Shown piece by piece: positions 54,775 to 63,156 of a stretch of DNA of 64,000 nt. The notes beneath the pieces are model-generated. The model was not told the origin of the DNA. It searched no databases and saw only the letters and a list, made by a program, of their open reading frames with translations. This DNA is from Cyanobacteriota bacterium (GTDB taxonomy: Bacteria > Cyanobacteriota > Cyanobacteriia > Cyanobacteriales > Microcoleaceae), in contig JANYGO010000208.1 of the NCBI GenBank assembly GCA_025362325.1, positions 1 to 64,000 on the forward strand, in the 5' to 3' direction. Every line of letters begins with the position of its first letter. The stretch's first letter is position 1. A program made the translations under genes and the position numbers.

Positions 54775-56397
54775 ATGAAAACTCAACCAAGTCAAGACCG
54801 GATTATTATTTTCGATACGACTTTGCGGGACGGAGAACAATCTCCGGGTGCATCTCTGAATGTCGATGAAAAGCTAACTATTGCTCGCCAGTTAGCGAGA
54901 TTGGGCGTGGATGTGATTGAAGCGGGTTTCCCTTTCACCAGCACGGGAGATTTTGAGGCTGTCCAAAAAATAGCCCGATCGGTTGGCACGGAAAATGGAC
55001 CGACAATTTGCGGTTTGGCAAGGGCGAGAAAGCCGGATATCAAAACAGCAGCCGAAGCTCTGAAACCAGCGGTAAATTCGCGAATTCATACGTTTCTGGC
55101 TACGTCTGACATTCACTTAGAATATAAGCTGAAAAAGACGCGGGCTGAGATTCTGGAAATTGTGCCGGAAATGGTGGCTTACGCTAAGTCTTTTGTGGAT
55201 GATGTGGAGTTTTCGCCGGAAGATGCTTGTCGTTCGGAACCGGAGTTTTTGTATCAGGTTTTGGAACGGGCGATCGCAGCGGGGGCAACTACTGTTAATA
55301 TTCCTGATACTGTGGGCTACACGACTCCGAGTGAGTTTGGGGCTTTGATTCGGGGAATTAAGGAAAATGTGCCGAATATCGATCGCGCAATTATTTCGGT
55401 TCACGGTCACAATGACTTAGGATTGGCTGTTGCTAACTTTTTGGAAGCTGTGAAAAATGGCGCCAGACAGTTAGAATGCACGATTAATGGCATTGGCGAA
55501 CGGGCGGGAAATGCTGCGTTGGAAGAGTTGGTAATGGCGCTTTACGTGCGGCGCCAATATTTTAATCCGTTCTTGGGCCGGCCTGCGGATTCTGACGAAC
55601 CTCTGACGAATATTGATTCGCGCCAAATTTATAAAACTTCCCGCTTAGTTTCTAATTTAACGGGGATGTTGGTGCAACCAAATAAGGCGATTGTTGGTGC
55701 AAATGCTTTCGCCCACGAGTCGGGAATTCACCAAGACGGGGTGCTGAAAAATAAGCTGACATACGAGATTATGGACGCTGAGTCGATCGGCTTAACGGAA
55801 AATCAAATCGTACTAGGCAAATTATCCGGCCGCCATGCTTTTCACACTCGCTTGAAAGAGTTGGGTTTTGAAATGGCTGATGATGAGCTAAATAAGGCTT
55901 TTGTCAAGTTTAAGGATTTGGCGGACAAGAAAAAAGAGATTACGGATTGGGATTTAGAGGCGATCGCCAATAACGAAGTCCACCAAGCGCCGGAACTGTT
56001 CCGGTTAGAATTGGTGCAGGTTTCCTGTGGCGACAAATCTCGCCCGACAGCAACCGTCACGGTGCGGACTCCGGCGGGCGAAGAATTGACCGATGCTGCG
56101 ATCGGCACTGGCCCAGTAGATGCAATTTACCGGGCAATTAACCGCGTGGTAAACGTACCAAATGAGTTGATCGAGTTTTCTGTACAGTCGGTAACTGCGG
56201 GAATTGATGCGATCGGCGAAGTGACAATTCGCTTGCGCCACGAAGGCAAAGTATTTTCCGGCCACTCAGCAAATACTGATATCATCGTAGCCTCCGCAGA
56301 AGCTTACATCAGCGCCCTAAATCGCCTTTACGTCGCCTTGCAGCAGGAATCTGTCGCTGAAAAAAAATCAAAAGTTGCAACAGCAGCTCAGTCTTAA
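54775..56397 (+). CDS. leuA: 2-Isopropylmalate synthase
   Basis: The 540-aa enzyme condenses acetyl-CoA with 2-oxoisovalerate, the first step of leucine synthesis. The TIM-barrel holds '[15 protein letters not shown]', '[13 protein letters not shown]' (zinc-binding H-x-H) and '[13 protein letters not shown]'. The C-terminal regulatory domain (about 390-520, '[16 protein letters not shown]') binds leucine for feedback inhibition. Length and order are normal for long-form LeuA. Confidence 0.97.
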   Translation: MKTQPSQDRIIIFDTTLRDGEQSPGASLNVDEKLTIARQLARLGVDVIEAGFPFTSTGDFEAVQKIARSVGTENGPTICGLARARKPDIKTAAEALKPAVNSRIHTFLATSDIHLEYKLKKTRAEILEIVPEMVAYAKSFVDDVEFSPEDACRSEPEFLYQVLERAIAAGATTVNIPDTVGYTTPSEFGALIRGIKENVPNIDRAIISVHGHNDLGLAVANFLEAVKNGARQLECTINGIGERAGNAALEELVMALYVRRQYFNPFLGRPADSDEPLTNIDSRQIYKTSRLVSNLTGMLVQPNKAIVGANAFAHESGIHQDGVLKNKLTYEIMDAESIGLTENQIVLGKLSGRHAFHTRLKELGFEMADDELNKAFVKFKDLADKKKEITDWDLEAIANNEVHQAPELFRLELVQVSCGDKSRPTATVTVRTPAGEELTDAAIGTGPVDAIYRAINRVVNVPNELIEFSVQSVTAGIDAIGEVTIRLRHEGKVFSGHSANTDIIVASAEAYISALNRLYVALQQESVAEKKSKVATAAQS

Positions 56398-56485
56398 ATT
56401 GCCAATTCTTTACCAGTTTTCAGTTGATTTGTAGGGCGGGCATTGCTCGCCCTACTGCTGTAAGAGTACCGGGAAATGAGGGATA

Positions 56486-57184
56486 ATGGGCAAATTTTGG
56501 ATGTATTTATTGTTGTCGATCGCAGCAATTTTGAGTTGGGCTTTAGTTGCAGTGCCAGATGCTGCTAATGCTCAGAGCGAACCTCTACCTACTCCACAGA
56601 CTGTGACGACAACTGAGCCAAATCCAATAGTCAAACCCACTGACTGGGCTTACATAACTTTGAAACTCGTAGCATCAAAATTTAACTGCACCTTCACACC
56701 GAATCTTTGGTCAACTTATTTTATATCCAACGTAGAGATAACACGTTACGAATTTGCACAGGTTTTATCGGAATGTTTAAATAATGTAAGTCAACTTCTA
56801 CGCACACAGGAGGAAATAACAAAAATTATCAGCAAGCAAGAATTAGCAGCTTTACAAAAACTGCAAGAAGAATTTTGGGCGGAACTTGCCTCCATGAGAT
56901 TTCTTGAGGCAATTCAGTCGCCGATATCCATTCAACCGAACGAGCCTATTTACAAACACCTACAGTTAATGATACACGAATACGGCTGCGTTCCAGAAAC
57001 GAGAAATAGCAGTTACGATCTTGGCAACACAGAATTGAAGGAAGCAGAATTTGTAGAAATTTTCAACGGTTGTTTGCGGCGAGTTAATCAATTGGCGATA
57101 TCTGGTACAAAACAGTGGACGCGAGCCGAATTAGAACCTCTGGCTAAACTGAATAGAGAATTTTATTACAGGCGTATTCGATAA
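56486..57184 (+). CDS. Secreted protein with two SLH-like units, porin N-terminus-like
   Basis: A 232-aa protein with signal peptide ('LLLSIAAILSWALVAVPDAANA') and two related segments: about 50-140 ('PTDWAYITLKLVASKFNC', 'EITRYEFAQVLSECLNNV', then 'LAALQKLQEEFWAEL') and about 145-232 ('HLQLMIHEYGC', 'ELKEAEFVEIFNGCLRRV', then 'LEPLAKLNREFYYRR'). These match the SLH plus coiled-coil N-terminus of cyanobacterial SomA/iron-uptake porins, but the beta-barrel is absent. It may bind pyruvylated peptidoglycan-linked polymers. A GTAAGAGTACCGGGAAATGAGG leader provides GAGGG just before the ATG. Confidence 0.72.
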   Translation: MGKFWMYLLLSIAAILSWALVAVPDAANAQSEPLPTPQTVTTTEPNPIVKPTDWAYITLKLVASKFNCTFTPNLWSTYFISNVEITRYEFAQVLSECLNNVSQLLRTQEEITKIISKQELAALQKLQEEFWAELASMRFLEAIQSPISIQPNEPIYKHLQLMIHEYGCVPETRNSSYDLGNTELKEAEFVEIFNGCLRRVNQLAISGTKQWTRAELEPLAKLNREFYYRRIR

Positions 57185-57267
57185 TACAAAAATTTGCAGC
57201 CAGAAGACATGAATAAGTTGCCAACTAATTCCCGTCAATCAAACACACACAACAAATAGTCAATAAA

Positions 57268-58068
57268 ATGCAAGATGAAACCTTAAAAAAAGAGCGAGAA
57301 TTCCACGACGCTTGGGCATCTACGATTGATGTTGACGGTATTCGAGTTAATGATTACTTTGAAGCTTGCACTGCCCCCGAAAATAGATTTATCCTCAAAC
57401 AAATGGGCGATATCACAGGTAAACGCCTGTTAGATTTAGGCTGCGGGGCGGGAGAAAACAGCGTTTATTTTGCGAAAAAAGGCGCGCATTGTGTAGCGGC
57501 TGACTATTCTCAGGGCATGGTAGATGTGGCGCTGAAATTGGCAGAAAAAAACGGTGTCACAATAGAAGGTTGCACAGTCAATGCAATGGCGCTAGATTTC
57601 CCGGACAACAGTTTTGATATTGTTTACGCTTCTAATTTGCTGCACCATTTGCCGGAACCAGAAAAAGCAATTCGCGAAATGTACCGCGTGCTAAAACCGG
57701 GCGGCAAAGCTTGTTTTTGGGACCCGATGAAGCACAATCCGGTGATTAATGTTTACCGCAGAATGGCTACTGAGGTGCGGACTGAGGATGAAACTCCTTT
57801 GGATATTAATATTGTCAAGTTTGTCGAGTCTTTGTTTTCCGAGACGGCTTACGATACGTTTTGGCTGACCTCGCTGTGGATTTTTTTACGCTTTTATTTG
57901 ATCGAAAAAGTCCATCCGAATGATGAGCGTTATTGGAAGAAGATTATTCTTGAAGAAGAGAGATTGAAGCCGGAATACTCTCGATTGGAAACGTTGGATG
58001 GGTTTTTGAAGAAGTTGCCTTTGATGAAGCGGTTGGCTTGGAATTTGGCTGTGGTAGCAACGAAGTAG
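57268..58068 (+). CDS. Class I SAM-dependent methyltransferase
   Basis: A 266-aa methyltransferase: motif I 'LLDLGCGAGENSVYF' binds S-adenosylmethionine, 'ADYSQGMVD' is motif post I, and 'YASNLLHHL' with 'VLKPGGKACF' give motifs II and III. The C-terminal ~90 residues ('FWLTSLWIFLRFYLIEKVH') are hydrophobic and may bind a lipid-like or quinone-like substrate, as in UbiE-type enzymes. The target is not identifiable. The TA pair follows after 46 bases. Confidence 0.88.
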   Translation: MQDETLKKEREFHDAWASTIDVDGIRVNDYFEACTAPENRFILKQMGDITGKRLLDLGCGAGENSVYFAKKGAHCVAADYSQGMVDVALKLAEKNGVTIEGCTVNAMALDFPDNSFDIVYASNLLHHLPEPEKAIREMYRVLKPGGKACFWDPMKHNPVINVYRRMATEVRTEDETPLDINIVKFVESLFSETAYDTFWLTSLWIFLRFYLIEKVHPNDERYWKKIILEEERLKPEYSRLETLDGFLKKLPLMKRLAWNLAVVATK

Positions 58069-58114
58069 TTAAAAGAAGTACAATAAGTCAAAGCATTTAA
58101 TTAAGAGGCTAATT

Positions 58115-58432
58115 ATGCCAGAAACTATTACTGCTGTCTACGAAAACGGGGTTTTTCGTCCCCTGAGCCCTTTGTCATTGAATGATGGGGAAACTGTGCA
58201 GATCACAATTGTAGCGGAAGTTTCGCAGGAAGAAGTCAAGGGCGATCGCGAAAAGGCGATTAAGTTGATGGATGTACGAGGATTGATGCGTTTACCAAAT
58301 AAGCAGGGTAAGCTCGATCGAGCAGAATTAGCACGCCGCGAACAGAAATGGCGCGAATTGATGAAAAAAATGGAACCGCTACCAGGTAAGCCTCTGTCAG
58401 AAATCATTATCGAGGATCGTGGCCCGTGGTAA
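58115..58432 (+). CDS. AF2212-like antitoxin (DUF104)
   Basis: A 105-aa protein whose first ~40 residues ('TAVYENGVFRPLSPLSL', 'GETVQITI') are the AF2212-like beta-barrel/AbrB-like fold of antitoxins paired with PIN toxins. The remaining part is helical and basic. It ends with TAA at 58430-58432, seven bases inside the following PIN gene, whose GTG start at 58426 is read in another frame. This overlap is standard for a VapBC-type pair. Confidence 0.85.
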   Translation: MPETITAVYENGVFRPLSPLSLNDGETVQITIVAEVSQEEVKGDREKAIKLMDVRGLMRLPNKQGKLDRAELARREQKWRELMKKMEPLPGKPLSEIIIEDRGPW

Positions 58433-58896
58433 ATGCTTATTTTTTCGATACTAGCGCTTTAGTCAAACGGTACGTGCCTGAAATAGGCAGTGACTGGATT
58501 TTATCGATTACGGATCCTGCTACAAACAGTGATTTAGTTATTAGCCAGATTACTTGGGTGGAGTTACACAGCGCTTTTGCACGCCGTCTGCGGGATGGAA
58601 GTTTGTCTGCGGAGCGCTTTGATTTAATTGTGCAAAAAGTTAGGGAGGATTTTGAAAATGAATACCGAGTCATAGATGTCGATCCAACTGTGATAAAAAC
58701 AGCCGCCGAATTGGTGATGCAACATCCGCTGCGGGCTTATGATGCTGTACAGTTGGCGTCGGCTTTGCGCTTTCAATCTACTACTCTCCTTTCGCAGCCA
58801 GATACTCGACTGTTTTTTGTTTCGGCGGACAACCGATTGCTGGATATTGCTCCGTCGGAAGGTTTGGCGTTCGACAATCCTAATAATTATCCGTAA
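58426..58896 (+). CDS. PIN-domain toxin, VapC-like ribonuclease
   Basis: A 156-aa PIN domain with the acidic residues in 'YFFDTSALVKRY', 'ITWVELHSAF' and 'LRAYDAVQLASAL', plus the last Asp in 'FFVSADNRLL'. Such toxins cleave tRNA or rRNA loops when the antitoxin is lost. It starts with GTG overlapping the antitoxin gene. A repeat element follows at once. Confidence 0.9.
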   Translation: MVNAYFFDTSALVKRYVPEIGSDWILSITDPATNSDLVISQITWVELHSAFARRLRDGSLSAERFDLIVQKVREDFENEYRVIDVDPTVIKTAAELVMQHPLRAYDAVQLASALRFQSTTLLSQPDTRLFFVSADNRLLDIAPSEGLAFDNPNNYP

Positions 58897-58902
58897 TCAA
58901 AT

Positions 58903-58962
58903 GGTTTGTAGTGAGGACTAAAGTCCTCCGATAGATGCGGACTGAAGTCCGCACTACGAACC
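58903..58962. repeat. GGTTTGTAGTGAGGACT inverted repeat copy
   Basis: GGTTTGTAGTGAGGACTAAAGTCC and GGACTGAAGTCCGCACTACGAACC face each other over about 12 bases. It is the fourth locus of the 39239 family and lies between the convergent PIN toxin and hisC genes, where it could terminate both. Confidence 0.85.
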
Positions 58963-58983
58963 TATATTGCTGGGGTGGTTATT

Positions 58984-60030
58984 TTAGAGGATTTCTTTCA
59001 AGGTTTTAAGTAATATTTGATTTTGTTCTTCCGTACCTACAGTAATCCGCAATTTGTCTTTTAATGGCGGCTGATTGAAGTATCGAATCAATATTCCCCG
59101 TTCTTTCAGTGTTTGATAAATCCTTTCTGCATCGCCGTTGGGCGGCCTGACTAACAAAAAGTTGGTTTGCGATGGCCAAACTTCAAAGCCTAATGTCTTG
59201 AAAATCACCGCTAGTTGTACTCGCGAAGCCTTAATCTTTTCGGCGTTGGCTGTTTTGTGGTCTTGATCTGCGATCGCACTTGCCGCCACTTTATAAGCTA
59301 CAGCATCCACATTATAGCTATCTTTAATTTTATTTAGTTCAGCTAACAACATCGGATTTGCTATGGCAAAACCTAACCTTAATCCTGCTAGCGAATAACC
59401 TTTAGAAAGCGTCCTCAAAACTATAACATTACTATACTTTTTTGTCAATTCCAAAGCATGATTTTCTGCGAAATCTACATAAGCTTCATCGATGACCAGA
59501 ATCCCTGATAACTCTTGAGCCAATTTCTCCAAATCTGCCACAGATATCGCTGTTCCCGATGGACTATTTGGCGAAGCTACAAATGTCACAGCACCTTTAG
59601 CAGCTATTAGCAAATCAACTGGTAACTTGTAGTCATCTGGATAGGGAACTTCGACAAATTCTGCATCTTGAATTTGTGCTAAAGTGCGGTACAGTACATA
59701 GGTAGGCGCAGGACAAACAATCGGTTTTCCAGCTTCCCCCACAGCGCGAACTATCAAGTTTAATAAATCGTCGCTGCCGTTACCTACCGCAATCCAATCG
59801 TCAGGAACTCCCAAAGCTTTACTAGCGGCGATGCGGAAACTTTTGCCAGTGGGATCGGGATAGCGCCGCAGCATTTCTCCGTCTATTTCCTGAAGCACTT
59901 TTAAGGCTGTGGGAGAAGGTGGATAGGGATTTTCGTTAGAATTGAGTTTGATAATTTTTGTGCCTAGGGGTGGCTGTTCTCCCGGCACATAGCCAGACAT
60001 TTCCTGGATGCTTTTGCGAAAGTAATTCAT
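58984..60030 (-). CDS. hisC: Histidinol-phosphate aminotransferase
   Basis: The 348-aa PLP enzyme performs the transamination of imidazole acetol phosphate in histidine synthesis. 'KLNSNENPYPPSP', 'VGNGSDDLLNL', 'ASPNSPSGT', 'VIDEAYVDF' and the PLP Lys in 'LRTLSKGYSLAGLRLG' are characteristic. It is the last gene of a minus-strand run after GDPD (52-base gap with TTTATCTGCG repeats). Cyanobacteria often have two hisC-like genes; broad specificity for other keto acids is possible. Confidence 0.94.
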   Translation of the reverse strand: MNYFRKSIQEMSGYVPGEQPPLGTKIIKLNSNENPYPPSPTALKVLQEIDGEMLRRYPDPTGKSFRIAASKALGVPDDWIAVGNGSDDLLNLIVRAVGEAGKPIVCPAPTYVLYRTLAQIQDAEFVEVPYPDDYKLPVDLLIAAKGAVTFVASPNSPSGTAISVADLEKLAQELSGILVIDEAYVDFAENHALELTKKYSNVIVLRTLSKGYSLAGLRLGFAIANPMLLAELNKIKDSYNVDAVAYKVAASAIADQDHKTANAEKIKASRVQLAVIFKTLGFEVWPSQTNFLLVRPPNGDAERIYQTLKERGILIRYFNQPPLKDKLRITVGTEEQNQILLKTLKEIL

Positions 60031-60082
60031 CTATTATCTGCGTTTATCTGCGTTTATCTGCTTTCATCTGCGGTTAAAAAGA

Positions 60083-60796
60083 TTATATCAAACAATTAGT
60101 GACTATCCGAGTTATGCCCAAATCAATTAACTTTTGCATATCTGCTCGATCGTCCACCGTCCACGCCACAATGTCAACTCCCTGACTGCGGCTTGCTTGA
60201 ATTAGTGCGGGGTTTTCCAGCAAAACGCGATACTGGCTGCTAATCAAATTATCGCAATTCACCACAGCTTGAGACAATTGAGTTTTGTATGCTTCTAGAT
60301 TAGCAACGATTTGCCCGATCGCCAAATCGCCATCTACCCGCCGCACTTGTGCCAAAAATCCATCATTAAACGAGGTAATAACGCATTTTTCTTTGATTCC
60401 TGCACCATTCAAAGTATTGACAAAATCCGCAACTTCTGCATCTGACCATTCGCAGTGCGGTTTGACATCAAAGTAGAGAAATTTGTCAACATTTTTCAGG
60501 ATAGCTAAGGCGGCTTTTAGGGTAGCGATTTTTTCTGCTGAAAATTCATCGCCAAACCATTTACCCGCATTGAGTGTCTGCAATTCTGACAGGTTTGTTT
60601 CCCTGACTTTACCGGAAACTCCGGTGATTCTATCCAGGGTAGCGTCGTGGAAAATTATCGGTATGTTGTCGGCGGATAGCTGGATATCAAATTCGATCGA
60701 ATCGGCTCCACGGGCGATCGCCAGTTCAAATGCTGCTAAAGTGTTCTCAGGGGCGATCGCTGAAAATCCCCGATGTGCGATAATTTCTAAATTCAC
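60083..60796 (-). CDS. Glycerophosphodiester phosphodiesterase
   Basis: A 237-aa TIM-barrel enzyme that hydrolyses glycerophosphodiesters to glycerol 3-phosphate and alcohols. The catalytic pair lies in 'IIAHRGFSAIAPENTL' and 'HDATLDRITG', with metal-binding 'EFDIQLSAD'. No signal peptide, so it is cytoplasmic, like UgpQ. Its start overlaps the stop of the alpha/beta hydrolase gene by four bases (60793-60796), which implies coupled translation. Confidence 0.92.
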   Translation of the reverse strand: MNLEIIAHRGFSAIAPENTLAAFELAIARGADSIEFDIQLSADNIPIIFHDATLDRITGVSGKVRETNLSELQTLNAGKWFGDEFSAEKIATLKAALAILKNVDKFLYFDVKPHCEWSDAEVADFVNTLNGAGIKEKCVITSFNDGFLAQVRRVDGDLAIGQIVANLEAYKTQLSQAVVNCDNLISSQYRVLLENPALIQASRSQGVDIVAWTVDDRADMQKLIDLGITRIVTNCLI

Positions 60797-61647
60797 TGTT
60801 TCGCGCTTTCTAAAAAATCTGCCACAGTTTGATTAAAAGTATCCGGTTGAGTCAAAAAACACCAGTGATTCCCCGGCACTTTTTGAATTACTAGATTTTT
60901 CAAGTATCTTTGGTAGGGTTGCATTTGCCAATCCATGCGATTTACTCCTTTTTCCGGCTGTACAAACAAAGTTGGAATATCAATATCTTCAGTTAAACCG
61001 GCAACTTTCATCACTTCGGAAAATATCTGATTTCTGGCGGAAATCGTAAATTTACTGCCCCAACTTCCGTCTGACTTTTGTTCGATTTGGTGTTGGAATA
61101 TCCTTTGTTGCACTTCACTCCAACCCGCGTATTCTCCCCATTGTTTGGCTGCTGCTTCTGCTTGGGCTAAAGTCGCAAACGGGCCCATACATTTGAGACA
61201 GTCTAATTTTCGGTAAACTATTGGTAGCGTGAGTTTCATCACGGCGGGCAGTTTTGTGATGAAGATGGGGTCTACTAAAATCATACTGGAAAAGCGATCG
61301 CCATTCTGCCGCGCCCAAATCGGTGCTAGTTTTCCTGTCCAAGAATGTCCGATTATGTGGGCATTTTGCCAGTTGAGGTGTACCATCAAAGCTTCCAAAT
61401 CTGCGATCGCCCTAGCAAAAGTATAGTCTATTTCCGGTTTACTGCTCTCTCCGTGGCCGCGCATATCTGGCGCTACAATATGATAGCGGTTAGACAAATA
61501 ATTGCCCAAGCCAGTCCAGACAACCGCACTATCTGCCAAACCGTGCAGCAGCAGCAAACGCGGAACTTTTTCTGTCCCTGTTTTTGAGTTCCATTCTAGG
61601 TAAGAAAGTTCGATGTCGGGCAATTTTAAGCTGTTGCGTGTAAACAT
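60793..61647 (-). CDS. Alpha/beta-fold hydrolase
   Basis: The ATG at 61647 gives 284 aa; longer frames run through a palindromic repeat and are not credible. 'LLLLHGLADS', nucleophile elbow 'GHSWTGK', and the His in 'VPGNHWCFL' are visible, with an Asp/Glu in 'LFVQPEKG' as acid position. It is the first gene of the hydrolase-GDPD-hisC unit. The substrate is not predictable; a lipid-related one fits its coupled GDPD partner. Confidence 0.85.
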   Translation of the reverse strand: MFTRNSLKLPDIELSYLEWNSKTGTEKVPRLLLLHGLADSAVVWTGLGNYLSNRYHIVAPDMRGHGESSKPEIDYTFARAIADLEALMVHLNWQNAHIIGHSWTGKLAPIWARQNGDRFSSMILVDPIFITKLPAVMKLTLPIVYRKLDCLKCMGPFATLAQAEAAAKQWGEYAGWSEVQQRIFQHQIEQKSDGSWGSKFTISARNQIFSEVMKVAGLTEDIDIPTLFVQPEKGVNRMDWQMQPYQRYLKNLVIQKVPGNHWCFLTQPDTFNQTVADFLESAKQ

Positions 61648-61768
61648 GATTAGCGGTAATTTTGAGTATATTTTTCCCCAAAAAAAAGAGACCGGGTTTT
61701 GTACGGAGATTATTTGTTCGTTGTTTAAAATTCTCGCTAAACCTGCCCCTACAAACAAATTTGAGGTG

Positions 61769-61832
61769 AGAAACCAGGTTTCTTGCCAGATACGTCGCTG
61801 TCAAACCAAAGACATTGAGAAACCTGGTTTCT
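61769..61832. repeat. Paired AGAAACC-GGTTTCT palindromes
   Basis: AGAAACCAGGTTTCT (61769-61783) and AGAAACCTGGTTTCT (61818-61832) are two 15-base palindromes 49 bases apart, between the phytase-like gene end and the hydrolase start. They belong to the family seen at 14950 and 40781. Confidence 0.75.
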
Positions 61833-61845
61833 GAGGCTGAGAATC

Positions 61846-63135
61846 CTAAATCTTCCCTTTCAAGCTAAACAAAAGAAACTGAGTTTTCTGCGCTTCCTCA
61901 AAATTGTCATCGCTGAGCAAAACTACACTTTTGCTGCCATCTGGCAACTGCGGGCCGAGAGTCATCCCCTCTAAATTGTACAGCGGAATTCCCAGTTCGC
62001 TCAAGTCTAACAGCAACTTTTTCCTCACAGGTTCGACCATTGCCACTTGCCCCTTAAAACTCTGGATTCTGGAAGTATCTGTAGCCGCCCCAACCGCTAC
62101 TTGATAAATTTTAGCACCGTATCCCGACAGTCCAAAAGAACGCTCTAAACTCAAAAATTGACCGCCACCAATAGTTACCAATTCTGTTAATCCGTTCAAA
62201 ACAGTCATCGGAACTTGGTCTAGCTTGTAAAGATTTTCTGAGACTAATTGCGGTGTTTTATCGACGATGATATAATGTAAAAGACGGAGTTTGGTTGCCT
62301 GTTCCGGGTCTAAATCTTGAATTAACGGTGCTGCCGTCGCTGTAAACAATCGAAACGGATCGAGACCGCCCGGACTAAAGGTTTCGGGGTCGATACTTAA
62401 AGATTCAAAACCTAAATTTTCCTGGACTCCTTGCTGTTGTTTCTCATCGCTGGGAGCGGGAATGTAGCGCTTTGGGATCGGCAAATTTCCTCGCAATTTC
62501 CCGGTGGTGAGGTCAAATTCTCCTAGAAAAGGAGGGCTGCCTTCGCTGGCAACAAATACTGAATTCCGGGGAGAAAGGGCGATGCCTTCGGGATTGATGG
62601 AACCCCAAGGGAAGGTTTCACCGTCTGCTTTTTTGAGGGAGGTAACGCCTTCAACGGCAACTTTTTTCAGGCGAATATTTGCTGGATCGCTGGATGTAAG
62701 ATCGAGTCTGAGACTGTAAAATCTGGCTTCTCCGTTTTCGCTTTTGTCGTCGGAAAGAGCGTAAAAACGATAAGCTTTGGAAGTCACGCCACTAATACCT
62801 TTTGCGTCGTATGTGATTCCTGATAAACCGCCGACTGGTGCTCCTTCAAAATTGATTTTGGGCAATTGGTACTCGCCCAAAAAGTCTAGGGATATTTCGG
62901 GAAAAGAGCGGTCTCTAGCAACAGCGGGAGGGGCGGCGCAAGCTGTGCAAACTGTTAACAAAATTAGGGCTAAACTGAATAAGCGCAAAATGCGTTGGCG
63001 AAGCCCGCCCCTACGGGGGCTACGCCAACGAAGAGGATCGCCCAACGCCTTAAAATGCCAATAATTGCTCAGTACGCTAAATTTTATTTTGTTGTTCTTG
63101 TTCAATTGTTTGCTTTTGTGCCATCTTTGTGACAT
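61846..63135 (-). CDS. Phytase-like esterase family protein (lipoprotein or secreted)
   Basis: The 429-aa frame contains an esterase-like phytase domain (about 75-425): 'GGLSGITYD', 'YALSDDKS', 'NPEGIALSP' and 'NLEGMTLGP' are the repeated beta-propeller-type blades of this family. The hydrophobic segment 'LFSLALILLTVCTACAAPP' (about 52-70) looks like a lipoprotein signal, yet about 50 residues precede it; those include a translated repeat ('RWRSPRRGGLRQ'). The real start may therefore be a TTG within 'RILRLFS' (about 62988) rather than the ATG at 63135. The substrate (phytate or another phosphoester) is not determined. Confidence 0.75.
   Translation of the reverse strand: MSQRWHKSKQLNKNNKIKFSVLSNYWHFKALGDPLRWRSPRRGGLRQRILRLFSLALILLTVCTACAAPPAVARDRSFPEISLDFLGEYQLPKINFEGAPVGGLSGITYDAKGISGVTSKAYRFYALSDDKSENGEARFYSLRLDLTSSDPANIRLKKVAVEGVTSLKKADGETFPWGSINPEGIALSPRNSVFVASEGSPPFLGEFDLTTGKLRGNLPIPKRYIPAPSDEKQQQGVQENLGFESLSIDPETFSPGGLDPFRLFTATAAPLIQDLDPEQATKLRLLHYIIVDKTPQLVSENLYKLDQVPMTVLNGLTELVTIGGGQFLSLERSFGLSGYGAKIYQVAVGAATDTSRIQSFKGQVAMVEPVRKKLLLDLSELGIPLYNLEGMTLGPQLPDGSKSVVLLSDDNFEEAQKTQFLLFSLKGKI
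62991..63050. repeat. Interspersed repeat in the N-terminal codons of the phytase-like gene
   Basis: GGCGTAGCCCCCGTAGGGGCGGGCTTCGCC (read on the minus strand) with CGTTGGC/GCCAACG arms forms a GC-rich palindrome. It is translated in frame before the secretion signal. This element is common in cyanobacterial genomes (recalled). Confidence 0.7.
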
Positions 63136-63156
63136 AATTTATACCCTTTTGTAAAT

